A stretch of DNA of 28,140 nt, taken from positions 1 through 28,140 of the forward strand of contig CABUUK010000030.1 in assembly GCA_902494765.1 (NCBI GenBank), given 5' to 3'. The position numbers were made by a program, and so were the translations under genes. The notes below the pieces were generated by a model. The model worked only from the letters and a program-made list of their open reading frames with translations. It made no database searches and was not told the origin of the DNA. Numbering within the stretch: the stretch's first letter is position 1; each line of letters opens with the position of its first letter. The DNA is from an uncultured Collinsella sp. (GTDB lineage: Bacteria > Actinomycetota > Coriobacteriia > Coriobacteriales > Coriobacteriaceae). Of the stretch, positions 1 to 8,592 are shown piece by piece.

Positions 1-70
1 CGAGCTCGAAGAGCCCTATGGCCGCCTTCCTGGCCTCGACATCATGCTTCACCCTCAAATCAACGCGCAT
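1..70 (-). CDS. Start of IS3-type OrfA (helix-turn-helix transposase subunit), partial
   Basis: From the ATG at 70-68 the minus strand reads MRVDLRVKHDVEARKAAIGL and continues FEL to the window edge. The pattern of a basic start, then an ExRxxAIxLxE-like helix, is typical of the first helix of IS3 OrfA proteins, which bind the element's ends and are joined to the OrfB integrase by frameshifting. A GGGAGG Shine-Dalgarno sits at 84-79, eight bases before the ATG, which decides the start. Only about 23 codons are visible, so intactness cannot be judged. Confidence 0.55.
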   Translation of the reverse strand, partial: MRVDLRVKHDVEARKAAIGLFEL

Positions 71-77
71 AAAGAAA

Positions 78-111
78 GCCTCCCATTTCTCATGTCCAAG
101 AAATGGGAGGC
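78..111 (-). promoter_or_regulatory. Perfect 13-bp hairpin sequestering the transposase ribosome binding site
   Basis: The arms 78-90 and 99-111 are exact inverted repeats around an 8-base loop. In RNA transcribed leftward, the 3' arm contains the GGGAGG Shine-Dalgarno of the transposase ORF, so the hairpin would hide it. Bases 77-71 then read TTTCTTT, so the structure could also act as a terminator for purL. Hairpins that mask the transposase start against transcription from outside are known in several IS families; that this one works so is inference. Confidence 0.65.
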
Positions 112-170
112 AGTTCATGTGCCGGTGGCGGGTGTTATTACCCGAAGGGATTGTACCCGATGGGAAAGGT

Positions 171-3100
171 TTAGGCGAAGTAGGCTACGCCACTCTCAAA
201 GATGGGCATGAACCTATCGCCGGGGACATGCTCGGGCACGTTGCGGTACAGGTTGTCGCCGCGACGCTCGGCGTGGCCCATCTTGCCCAGGACGCGGCCG
301 TCGGGGCTCGTGATACCCTCGATGGCCAGTGCGGAGCCGTTGGGGTTGACGGAAAGATCCATGCTGGGCTTGCCGTCCTCGCCCACGTACTGCGTGGCGA
401 CCTGGCCGTTGGCGATGAGCTGGGCGAGCACCTCGTCGTTGGCGACAAAGCGGCCCTCGCCGTGGCTGATGGCGACGGTGTAGGGGTCGTCGAGGCTGCA
501 CTGAGACAGCCACGGGGACAGGTTGGACGAGATACGGGTGCGCACCAGGCGGCTCTGGTGGCGGCCGATGGTGTTGAACGTCAGCGTGGGCGCATCGGGC
601 GTGGCGTCGACGATATCACCGTAGGGCACCAGACCGAGCTTGACCAGCGCCTGGAAGCCATTGCATATGCCCAGCATCAGGCCATCGCGGGCCTTGAGCA
701 GGTCGCGGACGGCCTCGGTGACCTCGGGAGCGCGGAAGAACGCCGTGATGAACTTGGCGGAGCCGTCGGGCTCGTCACCGCCCGAGAAGCCGCCGGGGAT
801 CATGACGATCTGGCTTGCACGGATGCGGCGGGCGAGCTCATGGGTGCTCTCGGCGACGGCGTCGGGCTTGAGGTTGTTGATCACGAAGGTGTCGGCTTCG
901 GCACCGGCGGCACGGAACGCACGGGCGCTGTCATACTCGCAGTTGTTGCCGGGGAACACGGGGATAATCACGCGCGGGCGGGCAATCTTGGCGCCGCCGT
1001 ACACGTGGATGTCCTTGGCACGGAAATCGATGGTCTCGACCGGGGCGGTCTCGCCGGCGCTGCGGTAGGCAAAGACGCCCTCGATGCCGCCTTCCCATGC
1101 CTCCTGCAGCTCGGAGAGTTCGATGATCTCGGAACCGGTGTCGATGACATAGCCCTCGACGGTGGTGCCCAGAGGCTCGACGACAACGCCGTCGGCGACC
1201 TCGGGCAGCTCGGCATTCTCGGCAAGCTCGACGATAAAGCTGCCGTAGAGCGGGGTGAAGAGGCTCTCGACGTCCACGTCCTCGGCAAGCTCGATGCCGA
1301 TCTGGTTGCCGACGCACATCTTAAAGAGGCTCTCGGCGCCACAGCCGTAGCCGGGCGTGGAGATGGCCAGAGCGTCGCCGGTGGCGGTAAGTGCCTCGAC
1401 GGCATCGAACGCGGCAAGCAGCTGCTGGGCGTCGGGACGGTAATCCTCGCCGTAGGTGGCGGGGGCGATACGGACGACGCGGTGCGTCAGGCCCTTGAAC
1501 TCGGGGGAGACGGCGCGGGCCGCCTTGCCCACGGCCACAGCGAAGCTGATCAGGGTCGGCGGAACGTTGAGCTCGCCGGCCTCGTCCTCAAACGAGCCGC
1601 TCATGGAATCCTTGCCGCCGATGGCGCCGGCGCCCAGGTCGACCTGAGCCATGAGGGCGCCGAGTACTGCTGCCATGGGCTTGCCCCAGCGCTCGGCCTC
1701 GGTGCGCAGGCGCTCGAAGTACTCCTGGAAGGAGAGATAGGCGCGCTTGTGCTCAAAGCCGGCGGCCACGAGCTTGGCGATGGACTCGACCACGGACAGG
1801 TAGGCGCCTGCAAACTGGTCGGCTTCCATCAGGTAGGGGTTGAAGCCCCATGCCATGGCGCTCGCCGTAGTGGTCTCGCCGTCCACGGGGAACTTGGCGA
1901 CCATGGCAGAGCTCGGAGTGAGCTGCGTCTTGCCGCCAAAGGGCATGAGCACGGTCGCGGCACCGATGGTGGAGTCGAAGCGCTCGGAAAGGCCCTTGTT
2001 GGAGGCGACGTTGAGGTCGGTGACGAGCGAGGTCATGCGCTCGGCAAGCGTGGTGCCGGCCCAGCTGGGCTGCCACACGCTGCGGGCGCACACGTGGGCG
2101 ACCTGGTGTTTGGGCGCACCGTTGGAGTTGAGGAACTCGCGGGACAGGTCGACGATGGCGACACCGTTCCAGGCCATGCGCATGCGCGGCTCGGCGGTAA
2201 CCTCGGCGATAACGGTCGCCTCGAGGTTCTCCTCGGCGGCGTAGCCCATGAACTCCTCGACGTCACCATCGGCGACGGCGCAGGCCATGCGCTCCTGGGA
2301 CTCGGAGATGGCGAGCTCGGTGCCATCCAGGCCGTCGTACTTCTTGGTCACGGTGTCCAGGTCCACGTACAGGCCGTCGGCAAGCTCGCCCACGGCGACC
2401 GAGACGCCGCCGGCGCCAAAGTCGTTGCAGCGCTTGATCAGACGGCAGGCGTCGCCGCGGCGGAACAGACGCTGCAGCTTGCGCTCGACAGGGGCGTTGC
2501 CCTTCTGGACCTCGGCACCCGAGGTCTCGATGGACTCGGTGTTCTGGGTCTTGGAGGAGCCGGTGGCGCCACCGATGCCATCGCGGCCGGTGCGGCCGCC
2601 CAGCAGGATGATCTTGTCGGTGGGGGCGGGGCACTCGCGGCGCACGTGGCTTGCCGGGGTGGCGCCCACCACGGCGCCGACCTCCATGCGCTTGGCCACG
2701 TAGCCGGGGTGATAGAGCTCGTTGACCTGGCCGGTGGCAAGGCCGATCTGGTTGCCGTAGCTGGAGTAGCCGGCGGCGGCGGTGGTCACGAGCTTGCGCT
2801 GCGGCAGCTTGCCCTCGAGCGTCTCGGACACGGGGACGGTGGGGTCGCCGGCACCGGTGACGCGCATGGCCTGGTACACGTAGCTGCGGCCCGAGAGCGG
2901 GTCGCGGATGGCGCCGCCCACGCAGGTGGCGGCACCGCCGAAGGGCTCGATCTCGGTCGGGTGGTTGTGGGTCTCGTTCTTAAACAGGAACAGCCAGTCC
3001 TGCTCCTCGCCGTCGACATCGACCTTCACCTTGACGGTGCAGGCATTGATCTCCTCGGACTCGTCGACATCGGTCATGACACCGGTCTTCTTAAGGTACT

Positions 3101-3917
3101 TGGCGCCGATGGTGCCCATGTCCATGAGGCAGACGGGCTTGGCGTCGCGACCGAGCTCGTGGCGCATCTCCATGTAGCGGTCGAAGGCCTGCTGCACCAC
3201 GGCGTCGTCGATCGTCACGTTGTCCAGGACGGTGCCGAAGGTGGTGTGGCGGCAGTGATCGGACCAGTAGGTGTCGATCACGCGGATCTCGGTGATGGTG
3301 GGATCGCGATCCTCGTCGCGGAAGTACTGCTGGCAGAAGGCGATGTCCGCTTCGTCCATGGCAAGACCGCGCTCGGAAATAAAGGCGGCGAGGCCGGCCT
3401 CATCGAGCTCGCGGAAGCCGTCGAGCACCTCGACGGGCTGGGGCTCGGGGGTCTCCATGTACAGCGTCTCGGGCAGGTCGAGCGAGGCGATGCGCGCCTC
3501 GACGGGGTTCACCACGTAGTGCTTGATGGCCTCGATGGCGGCTTCGTCCAGAGCGCCCGAGATCATATAGACCTTGGCGGAGCGCACGGCGGGGCGCTCG
3601 CCCTGGCTGATGAGCTGCACGCACTCGCTGGCGGAGTCGGCGCGCTGGTCAAACTGGCCAGGCAGGAATTCGACGGCAAAGACGGCGCCATCGCTTGCGG
3701 GGAGCTCGTCGTAGGTCACATCGACCTGGGGCTCGCTAAAGACGGTCGGCACGCAGGAGCGGAAAAGCTCCTCGTCGATGCCCTCGACGTCGTAGCGGTT
3801 GATGATCCTCAGGGCCTCGATGCCCTTGATGCCGAGAATCTCGGTCAGCTCGCCCTTGAGCTGCTGAGCCTCGACGTCGAACCCGGGTTTCTTCTCCACG
3901 TAGATACGAGAGACCAT
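171..3917 (-). CDS. purL: Phosphoribosylformylglycinamidine synthase, large single-chain form
   Basis: This cytosolic enzyme converts FGAR, glutamine and ATP to FGAM in the fourth step of purine synthesis. The 1248-residue product matches the large type that carries its own glutaminase. An N-terminal linker region is followed by the FGAM-synthase core with WSDHCRH near residue 217, the NETHNHP and ATP/FGAR-binding segments, and GGRTGRDGIGG. The C-terminal class I amidotransferase runs from about residue 975. It has the nucleophile Cys1085 in GICNGFQ, the SHGEGRF histidine and a closing KMGHAER segment. The start is the ATG at 3917 (MVSRIYVEKK), because AGGAAGG lies just upstream; 36 further in-frame codons upstream have no such signal. 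It is divergent from the antiporter. No riboswitch was recognised in the gap. Downstream, only an IS-end hairpin could stop transcription. Confidence 0.96.
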   Translation of the reverse strand: MVSRIYVEKKPGFDVEAQQLKGELTEILGIKGIEALRIINRYDVEGIDEELFRSCVPTVFSEPQVDVTYDELPASDGAVFAVEFLPGQFDQRADSASECVQLISQGERPAVRSAKVYMISGALDEAAIEAIKHYVVNPVEARIASLDLPETLYMETPEPQPVEVLDGFRELDEAGLAAFISERGLAMDEADIAFCQQYFRDEDRDPTITEIRVIDTYWSDHCRHTTFGTVLDNVTIDDAVVQQAFDRYMEMRHELGRDAKPVCLMDMGTIGAKYLKKTGVMTDVDESEEINACTVKVKVDVDGEEQDWLFLFKNETHNHPTEIEPFGGAATCVGGAIRDPLSGRSYVYQAMRVTGAGDPTVPVSETLEGKLPQRKLVTTAAAGYSSYGNQIGLATGQVNELYHPGYVAKRMEVGAVVGATPASHVRRECPAPTDKIILLGGRTGRDGIGGATGSSKTQNTESIETSGAEVQKGNAPVERKLQRLFRRGDACRLIKRCNDFGAGGVSVAVGELADGLYVDLDTVTKKYDGLDGTELAISESQERMACAVADGDVEEFMGYAAEENLEATVIAEVTAEPRMRMAWNGVAIVDLSREFLNSNGAPKHQVAHVCARSVWQPSWAGTTLAERMTSLVTDLNVASNKGLSERFDSTIGAATVLMPFGGKTQLTPSSAMVAKFPVDGETTTASAMAWGFNPYLMEADQFAGAYLSVVESIAKLVAAGFEHKRAYLSFQEYFERLRTEAERWGKPMAAVLGALMAQVDLGAGAIGGKDSMSGSFEDEAGELNVPPTLISFAVAVGKAARAVSPEFKGLTHRVVRIAPATYGEDYRPDAQQLLAAFDAVEALTATGDALAISTPGYGCGAESLFKMCVGNQIGIELAEDVDVESLFTPLYGSFIVELAENAELPEVADGVVVEPLGTTVEGYVIDTGSEIIELSELQEAWEGGIEGVFAYRSAGETAPVETIDFRAKDIHVYGGAKIARPRVIIPVFPGNNCEYDSARAFRAAGAEADTFVINNLKPDAVAESTHELARRIRASQIVMIPGGFSGGDEPDGSAKFITAFFRAPEVTEAVRDLLKARDGLMLGICNGFQALVKLGLVPYGDIVDATPDAPTLTFNTIGRHQSRLVRTRISSNLSPWLSQCSLDDPYTVAISHGEGRFVANDEVLAQLIANGQVATQYVGEDGKPSMDLSVNPNGSALAIEGITSPDGRVLGKMGHAERRGDNLYRNVPEHVPGDRFMPIFESGVAYFA

Positions 3918-4101
3918 TGGTTCCTGCCTTCCTGATCGGTTGGGCGTACGGTACGGTATGCGGCAGCGGTCGGTTTGCGGGGTCTGCCCTGCGGTCGCCT
4001 TGAGCCACATGTTTGTAAACCTCACTATGATACGACAGCTCGCGGCGCGTTGAGGACGGCGAGGGTGCTACAGTGAAGCGCAAACAAGAGAAAGGCATCA
4101 C

Positions 4102-5664
4102 ATGGCATTCGTTTCACTCGCCATCATCGCGCTCGTGGCCTTTGCAAGCCCCTTCATCGCCTCGGCGATTCCCGGAAAACCCATTCCCGAAACGGTCTTT
4201 TTGCTCGTGTTCGGCGCGGTGCTGGGACCCCATATGCTCGACATTATCCATGTAGATGCCGAGGTCTCGCTTGTGTCCGAGCTCGGTCTGGCCTTTTTGT
4301 TCCTGCTCGCCGGCTTTGAGATCGACCCCAAGAGCATCACGGGCGTCGAGGGGCGCTACGGCTTGGCGACGTGGGTCGTCACGTTTGGTATCGCCTGGCT
4401 TGCCGTGCGCTTTACCCCGTGGTTCTCGGTCAGCCATTTCGACGGTATCGCTGTGACGCTTGCTCTCACTTCGACGGCGCTCGGCACGCTCGTGCCCATC
4501 ATGCGTGAGCGCTCGCTCACCGGCACGCGCGTGGGCGACTCGATTCTTGCGTATGGCACCTGGGGTGAGCTCGGCCCCGTGCTCGCCATGTCGGTGCTGC
4601 TGTCTGCCCGCACCGGCATCCAGACGCTTGTAATCCTTGGCTTGTTTGCGGTGGTCTGCGTGTTGCTGGCCGTGGTCCCAAGCCGCTCCAAGCGCGTCGG
4701 CAGCCGCTTCTTTGCGTTTGTCGAGGAACGCGCCGATACCACGTCGCAGACCTTCGTGCGCCTGACGGTGCTCATCTTGGTCACGCTCGTGGCGTTCTCG
4801 GCCGTCTTTGATCTCGACATCGTGTTGGGTTCTTTTGCCGCCGGCTTTGTCCTGCGCTATATCATCCCCGAGGGCAACCATACGCTCGAGACCAAGCTCG
4901 ACGGCCTGGCCTACGGCTTTTTGATTCCGGTGTTCTTTACCGTATCGGGCGCAAAGATCGACCTGACGGCCGTGGCGTCGCGTCCAGGCTTGCTCGCGGG
5001 CTTTATCGTGGCGTTGCTGATTATTCGCGCCGTGCCCATCCTCATCTCTATGGGTATTTGTCCTGCGACGCGCGATGTGTCGGCGTATGGCCGCATTACC
5101 GTGGCGCTCTACTGCACCACGGCGCTGCCGATCATCGTTGCCGTGACGAGCGTTGCCGTCAACGCGGGCGCGCTGTCGCAAGATATTGCGTCGGTCATGG
5201 TTGCCGCCGGTGCCATCACGGTGTTCTTGATGCCATTGCTCGCGCAGCTCTTCTACCGCGTGGTCGACGCTGCACCGGTCGCTGCCGTGGCAGAGGTTGC
5301 CGAGCATCCATCCGATGCGCTCGACATTCTGCGCGCCCATCACGATTTGGCGAGTCTGCTCGCACGAGAGCACGAGCTGCTGACCTCGCATGGCCATGGT
5401 CGCGTATTCGAGGGCCTGCCTACGCTCGATACGATTGCCGAGCGTCTTTCCGCCGAGGCGGCGAGTGGCCACATCGATGCCCGCATCGTGGACGCCGCTC
5501 ATTTGCTGGCCGAGAAGACCTATGGCGACGAGATCGACCCGTCCAAGCTGACTCCGCGTGAGCGCCGCCGCCTGGAGCGCGCCAAGCTCGCCGTGCACGA
5601 ATACCGCCGCCGCATGCTGGAGCTCTACGCGCGCGATGAAGCCCAGGACGACGACGGCAAATAA
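4102..5664 (+). CDS. Cation:proton antiporter, CPA2/KefB-like
   Basis: The 520-residue membrane protein is rich in hydrophobic spans from residue 1 to about 395. Its layout fits the Na+/H+ exchanger fold of monovalent cation:proton antiporters (CPA2, Kef/NapA side), which trade K+ or Na+ for H+ across the inner membrane. Features of this family include the early GKPIPETVFLLVFGAVLGP and FLFLLAGFEIDP segments, and the later DLDIVLGSFAAGF and GFLIPVFFTVSG. The last 120 residues are soluble, charged and partly helical. They lack a recognisable TrkA-N nucleotide-binding domain, so this is not full KefB or KefC. The start is the ATG at 4102 with GAGAAAGG upstream. The ion carried cannot be told from sequence alone. 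It stands alone, divergent from purL. Confidence 0.85.
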   Translation: MAFVSLAIIALVAFASPFIASAIPGKPIPETVFLLVFGAVLGPHMLDIIHVDAEVSLVSELGLAFLFLLAGFEIDPKSITGVEGRYGLATWVVTFGIAWLAVRFTPWFSVSHFDGIAVTLALTSTALGTLVPIMRERSLTGTRVGDSILAYGTWGELGPVLAMSVLLSARTGIQTLVILGLFAVVCVLLAVVPSRSKRVGSRFFAFVEERADTTSQTFVRLTVLILVTLVAFSAVFDLDIVLGSFAAGFVLRYIIPEGNHTLETKLDGLAYGFLIPVFFTVSGAKIDLTAVASRPGLLAGFIVALLIIRAVPILISMGICPATRDVSAYGRITVALYCTTALPIIVAVTSVAVNAGALSQDIASVMVAAGAITVFLMPLLAQLFYRVVDAAPVAAVAEVAEHPSDALDILRAHHDLASLLAREHELLTSHGHGRVFEGLPTLDTIAERLSAEAASGHIDARIVDAAHLLAEKTYGDEIDPSKLTPRERRRLERAKLAVHEYRRRMLELYARDEAQDDDGK

Positions 5665-5681
5665 CGAGATGCTTCCCTAGG

Positions 5682-6037
5682 GGAAGGCGCGTCCCGCTTT
5701 GAAGGCTCGGAACGGGATGCGGTTTCCGCATCGGCCCCCATCGGGAAGCCACATCCCAGAATGGACGCTCAGAGCGGGATGCAGTTTCCGCTTTGGACCC
5801 CTGCCGGAAAGCGCGTCCCAGTTTGAAGACGCGTAATGGGATGCGCTTTCCGAAACAAAGGCCTTGGGGAAACTGTGTCCCGGAATGGGCGCTCAGAGTG
5901 GGATACAGTTTCCGCGAGAGACCCGTTGCGGAAACGGTGTCCCAGAATCGGCGTTCAAAACGGGGCACATTTTCCGAAACATGGCCCTGAGGGAAGCTGC
6001 GTCCCGGTCTGAGCCGAAATTCTGGGACACGGCTTCC
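5682..6037 (+). repeat. Array of six 62-bp units, each an inverted repeat of a 14-bp motif
   Basis: Left arms of the form GGAA-N5-GTCCC start at 5682, 5744, 5806, 5868, 5930 and 5992, exactly 62 bp apart. Two of these vary slightly, for example CATCCC in unit 2. In every unit the inverted right arm, roughly GGGA-N6-TTCC, starts exactly 32 bp after the left arm: 5714, 5776, 5838, 5900, 5962 and 6024. Units 3 and 4 pair almost perfectly (GGAAACTGTGTCCC with GGGATACAGTTTCC). The 18-base centres also form one family but lie in both orientations, units 1, 3 and 6 opposite to 2, 4 and 5. The period is not a multiple of three and overlapping ORFs are not conserved, so the array looks non-coding. It fills the gap between two converging genes. 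Confidence 0.85.
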
Positions 6038-6043
6038 ACTTCA

Positions 6044-6090
6044 AACAGAAGAAGGCGCGCTGCCTGCAGTTGATGCAGACAGCGCGCCTT
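6044..6090 (-). terminator. Strong terminator hairpin downstream of the SDR gene, possibly bidirectional
   Basis: The arms 6052-6068 and 6074-6090 form a 17-bp stem with a single mismatch and a 5-base loop. Read leftward, the stem is followed by the T-rich TCTTCTG, which suits the minus-strand SDR gene. Read rightward it ends in CCTTTTGG, so it may also stop transcripts from the antiporter and the repeat array. Confidence 0.8.
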
Positions 6091-6133
6091 TTGGTTGAGC
6101 AATGTTGAGGCTAGGAGTCGTGGCTTGCGACCT

Positions 6134-6883
6134 TTAGGAGCGGGCGGCTCCGTCGACGGGGAGGATGGCGCCCGTGACGTAGGAGGACATGTCGCTCGCC
6201 AGGAAGACGAAGGCGTTGGCGACGTCCTCGGGCTCGCCCATGCGGCCGAGCGGAATGGTGGCGATGATGGGTTTGATGACCTCTTCGGGAAGGTTAGCGA
6301 CCATATCGGTCTTGGTCACGCCGGGGGCGACGGCGTTGACGCGAATGCCCATAGGGGCGAGCTCGCGCGAGAGCGACTGAACCATACCGTTGACGGCGAA
6401 CTTAGACGTGGGATAGCCGACGCCGGAGGGCTGACCGTACTTGGCGACCATTGAGCTCGTGGTGGTGATGGTGCCGCCATGGCCTGCCTCGGTCATGATC
6501 TTGGCGGCAGCCTGGTGGCCATTAAAGACGGCGACGACGTTAAGGTCCATGACCTTTGCGAACTCCTCGGCCGTGTAGTCCAAGAGGGGTGAACGCTGGG
6601 AGATACCGGCATTGTTGACGACCGTGTCCAAGCCGCCCATGTCGGCTGCAGTCTGCGTAAAGGCCTCAGTCACGGCCTCGAGCGAGGTGAGATCGCAGGA
6701 GCGACCCCAGACCTTGGCGTCGGGATAGGCGGCTGCCAGCTTCTCAACGGCCGCATCGGCGGTCTCCTGACGCGAGCCAAAGACAGTGACGGCGGCGCCC
6801 TCCTCGATAAAACGGCAGGCGATGGCATAGCCGATACCGCGCGTGCCTCCGGTGATGATTGCTTTCTTGCCCTCGAGCAACAT
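6134..6883 (-). CDS. Short-chain dehydrogenase/reductase, FabG-like
   Basis: The 249-residue protein is a classical SDR that would reduce a keto group or oxidise a hydroxyl with NAD(P)H. Visible motifs are the cofactor loop TGGTRGIG (11-18), NNAG (90-93) and the catalytic tetrad Asn115, Ser144, Tyr157 and Lys161. The closing PEDVANAFVFLASDMSSYVTG segment is standard for FabG-type enzymes. The start is the ATG at 6883 with AGAGGAAATACC before it; an in-frame ATG five codons upstream lacks a spaced site. It is a single gene between two terminators, not in a fatty acid cluster. The substrate is therefore open: 3-oxoacyl-ACP, a sugar or polyol, or a steroid or bile acid are all possible in a gut actinobacterium. 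Confidence 0.88.
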   Translation of the reverse strand: MLLEGKKAIITGGTRGIGYAIACRFIEEGAAVTVFGSRQETADAAVEKLAAAYPDAKVWGRSCDLTSLEAVTEAFTQTAADMGGLDTVVNNAGISQRSPLLDYTAEEFAKVMDLNVVAVFNGHQAAAKIMTEAGHGGTITTTSSMVAKYGQPSGVGYPTSKFAVNGMVQSLSRELAPMGIRVNAVAPGVTKTDMVANLPEEVIKPIIATIPLGRMGEPEDVANAFVFLASDMSSYVTGAILPVDGAARS

Positions 6884-7030
6884 GGTATTTCCTCTCATCG
6901 CGGGCGGACATTCGCAGCACAGCGTAGCCGTAACCGGAATCGGCCGTGTTTGCATATCGGTGAACGGTAGCCCGCGTTACCGATGAGCGGCTCGCGCAAA
7001 TGTGCTCTGCCGTTGTGCTTGGGGCAGGAG

Positions 7031-7066
7031 ACAAAAGGGCTCCCGTCCCACATCGGACGGGAGCCC
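7031..7066 (-). terminator. Intrinsic terminator of homoserine dehydrogenase
   Basis: A perfect 12-bp stem (7037-7048 with 7055-7066, GGGCTCCCGTCC) and a 6-base loop are followed on the minus strand by TTTTGT. It lies about 32 bp past the hom stop codon and separates hom from the SDR gene. Confidence 0.87.
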
Positions 7067-7097
7067 TCAAGGCGCGTATTGCTAGGCGAGCGTTGGG

Positions 7098-8441
7098 TTA
7101 GTTGGCCATGACGCCTTCGGTCCAAGCCTCAACGTCCTCGATGCGCAGGACGTTGGCGACTTCGGCCACGCAGTCGACGCTGGCAAGCTCGGCGGCGGCA
7201 GCCTGGACGTCCTTCTCGAGCGCACGGTGCGTCAGGAAGATGACCGAGCAGGTATCGCTGGCGCCCGATTTGCCGTCCTCGACCTGGTTGATGAGCGAGA
7301 TCGAGATGTTGTGCTTGGCAAAGATGTCGACCGTCTCGGACAGGGCGCCCACGCGGTCGGCGACCTTCAGGCGCACATAGTACTTGGTCTGGAGCTCGTC
7401 CATGGGCTTAAAGGCGAGGTTGTGACCGTAGGGCTCAATCTCGGGCAGCGGAGCCACGCCGCGGCTGATCTGCTCGGAGAGCGACAGGATGTCGCCCACG
7501 ACGGCGCTCGCGGTGGGGAAGGAGCCTGCGCCGGCACCGTAGAACATGGTCTCACCCACGGCGTCGCCTACCACGTAGACAGCGTTCATGGCGCCGTTGA
7601 CCTTGGCAAGCATGTGGTCGGCGGGGATCAGCGTGGGATGCACGCGGACGTCGACGCCGGCGTCGGTGTTGCGGGCGATGCCGAGCAGCTTAATGGTGTA
7701 GCCGAGCTCGCGGGCCTGGGCGATGTCCTCGGCGCCGATGGTACGGATACCCTGCTGGTATACGTCGTCGGTGGTCACGCGGGTGCCAAAGCCGATGGAG
7801 GCGAGGATGGCCGTCTTGCTGGCGGCGTCGAAGCCGTCGACGTCGGCGGACGGGTCGGCCTCGGCATAGCCCTTGGCCTGCGCGTCGGCAAGCACGTCGG
7901 CGTAGTCGGCGCCCTCGGCGTCCATGCGCGACAGGATATAGTTGGTGGTGCCGTTGAGAATGCCGGCGATGGTCAGGATCTTGTTGCCCACCAGGTCGTG
8001 CTCGAGCGTGCTCACGATGGGGATGCCGCCGCCGCAGCTGGCCTCGCACTTAATCTGCACGCCGCACGCGCGCGCCTTCTCGGCGAGCGTCTCGACATGA
8101 CGGCCCAGCAGGGCCTTGTTGGCAGAGACGACGTGCTTGCCGTTCTCGAAGGCGGTGGTGAAGATCTCGGTTGCGGGATGCTCGCCGCCGATGAGCTCGA
8201 CGACGATATCGACGGCGGGGTCGGTGACGACGTCGTGCCAGTCACTCGTAAAGGCCTCGCGCTCAATGCCTGCCGCCTCGGCCTGCTCCCAGGCAAGCGC
8301 GCAGGCACGGGTCAGCTTAAGGTCGATGCCGTAGGCTGCAAGGTACTCATCGTGGTGGCTCTTGATCAGACGGGCCACGCCGCCGCCGACGGTTCCCAGA
8401 CCAATCAGACCGACGTTCACGGTGCGCAGGGGTTCGCTCAT
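7098..8441 (-). CDS. hom: Homoserine dehydrogenase with C-terminal ACT domain
   Basis: The enzyme reduces aspartate semialdehyde to homoserine with NAD(P)H, the branch step toward threonine and methionine. The 447-residue protein has an N-terminal Rossmann fold (GLIGLGTVGGG from residue 11). Next comes the central catalytic region with NGTTNYIL and the segment YADVLADAQAKGYAEADPS typical of the family. A C-terminal ACT domain of about 80 residues begins near KYYVRLKVADRVGAL. ACT-bearing forms are often inhibited by threonine; that is family knowledge, not seen here. The start at 8441 is fixed by AAGGAG seven bases upstream. Threonine synthase and homoserine kinase genes are not next to it. 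Confidence 0.95.
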   Translation of the reverse strand: MSEPLRTVNVGLIGLGTVGGGVARLIKSHHDEYLAAYGIDLKLTRACALAWEQAEAAGIEREAFTSDWHDVVTDPAVDIVVELIGGEHPATEIFTTAFENGKHVVSANKALLGRHVETLAEKARACGVQIKCEASCGGGIPIVSTLEHDLVGNKILTIAGILNGTTNYILSRMDAEGADYADVLADAQAKGYAEADPSADVDGFDAASKTAILASIGFGTRVTTDDVYQQGIRTIGAEDIAQARELGYTIKLLGIARNTDAGVDVRVHPTLIPADHMLAKVNGAMNAVYVVGDAVGETMFYGAGAGSFPTASAVVGDILSLSEQISRGVAPLPEIEPYGHNLAFKPMDELQTKYYVRLKVADRVGALSETVDIFAKHNISISLINQVEDGKSGASDTCSVIFLTHRALEKDVQAAAAELASVDCVAEVANVLRIEDVEAWTEGVMAN

Positions 8442-8495
8442 AGATAGCTCCTTCGTGCATCTTATGGATGGATTAACCGCTTAAAGGTTGAGTGC

Positions 8496-8501
8496 ATTCT
8501 A
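8496..8501 (-). promoter_or_regulatory. Possible -10 element for hom
   Basis: On the minus strand 8501-8496 reads TAGAAT, about 55 bases before the hom start. No convincing -35 hexamer lies 16-18 bp upstream, so this is only a candidate. Confidence 0.28.
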
Positions 8502-8592
8502 GCGTGAACCGAGGGCGCGTGCTCGCTAGGCAACAGGAGTCGCACAAAACGGCACCCCCGAAACGCTGCGGAAACATTGGAAACATGCTCAC

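Larger units (their letters stand above)
1..117 (-). mobile_element. Left end of an IS3-family (IS150-like) insertion sequence, cut by the window edge
   Basis: Read on the minus strand, position 117 begins TGAACTGCCTCCCATTT, followed shortly by TTGGACA. This closely resembles the ends I remember for IS150-group IS3 elements, which begin TGTACTGCACCCATTTT and continue TTGGACG. Straight after the terminal sequence comes a ribosome binding site and an ORF whose N-terminus resembles IS3 OrfA helix-turn-helix proteins. The element therefore lies at 1-117 and runs off the left edge, with its genes pointing left. It sits 53 bp downstream of the purL stop codon, in the same direction as purL. The family call rests on remembered end sequences and a 23-residue peptide, so the subgroup is tentative. 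Confidence 0.68.

Noticed and set aside
18..3935. 1305-codon open frame on the + strand
   Set aside because: It is the antisense shadow of purL. GC-rich codons leave the opposite frame open, and the peptide has low complexity (Gly, Ala, Leu, Asp, His) with no known motif.
3918..4101. Purine riboswitch in front of purL
   Set aside because: I could not find the conserved core of a purine or other known riboswitch in the gap.
5420..5968. 182-codon minus-strand frame over the 62-bp array
   Set aside because: Part lies antisense to the antiporter and the rest follows a repeat whose 62-bp period is not a multiple of three, so no peptide repeat is kept.
5682..6037. CRISPR array
   Set aside because: The repeated parts are 14-bp arms in alternating orientation with drift, the intervening parts are related to each other, and no cas gene is near.
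6134..6883. Bile acid hydroxysteroid dehydrogenase
   Set aside because: The SDR motifs are shared by many enzymes, it does not match the Collinsella 7beta-enzyme as I remember it, and its neighbours give no support.
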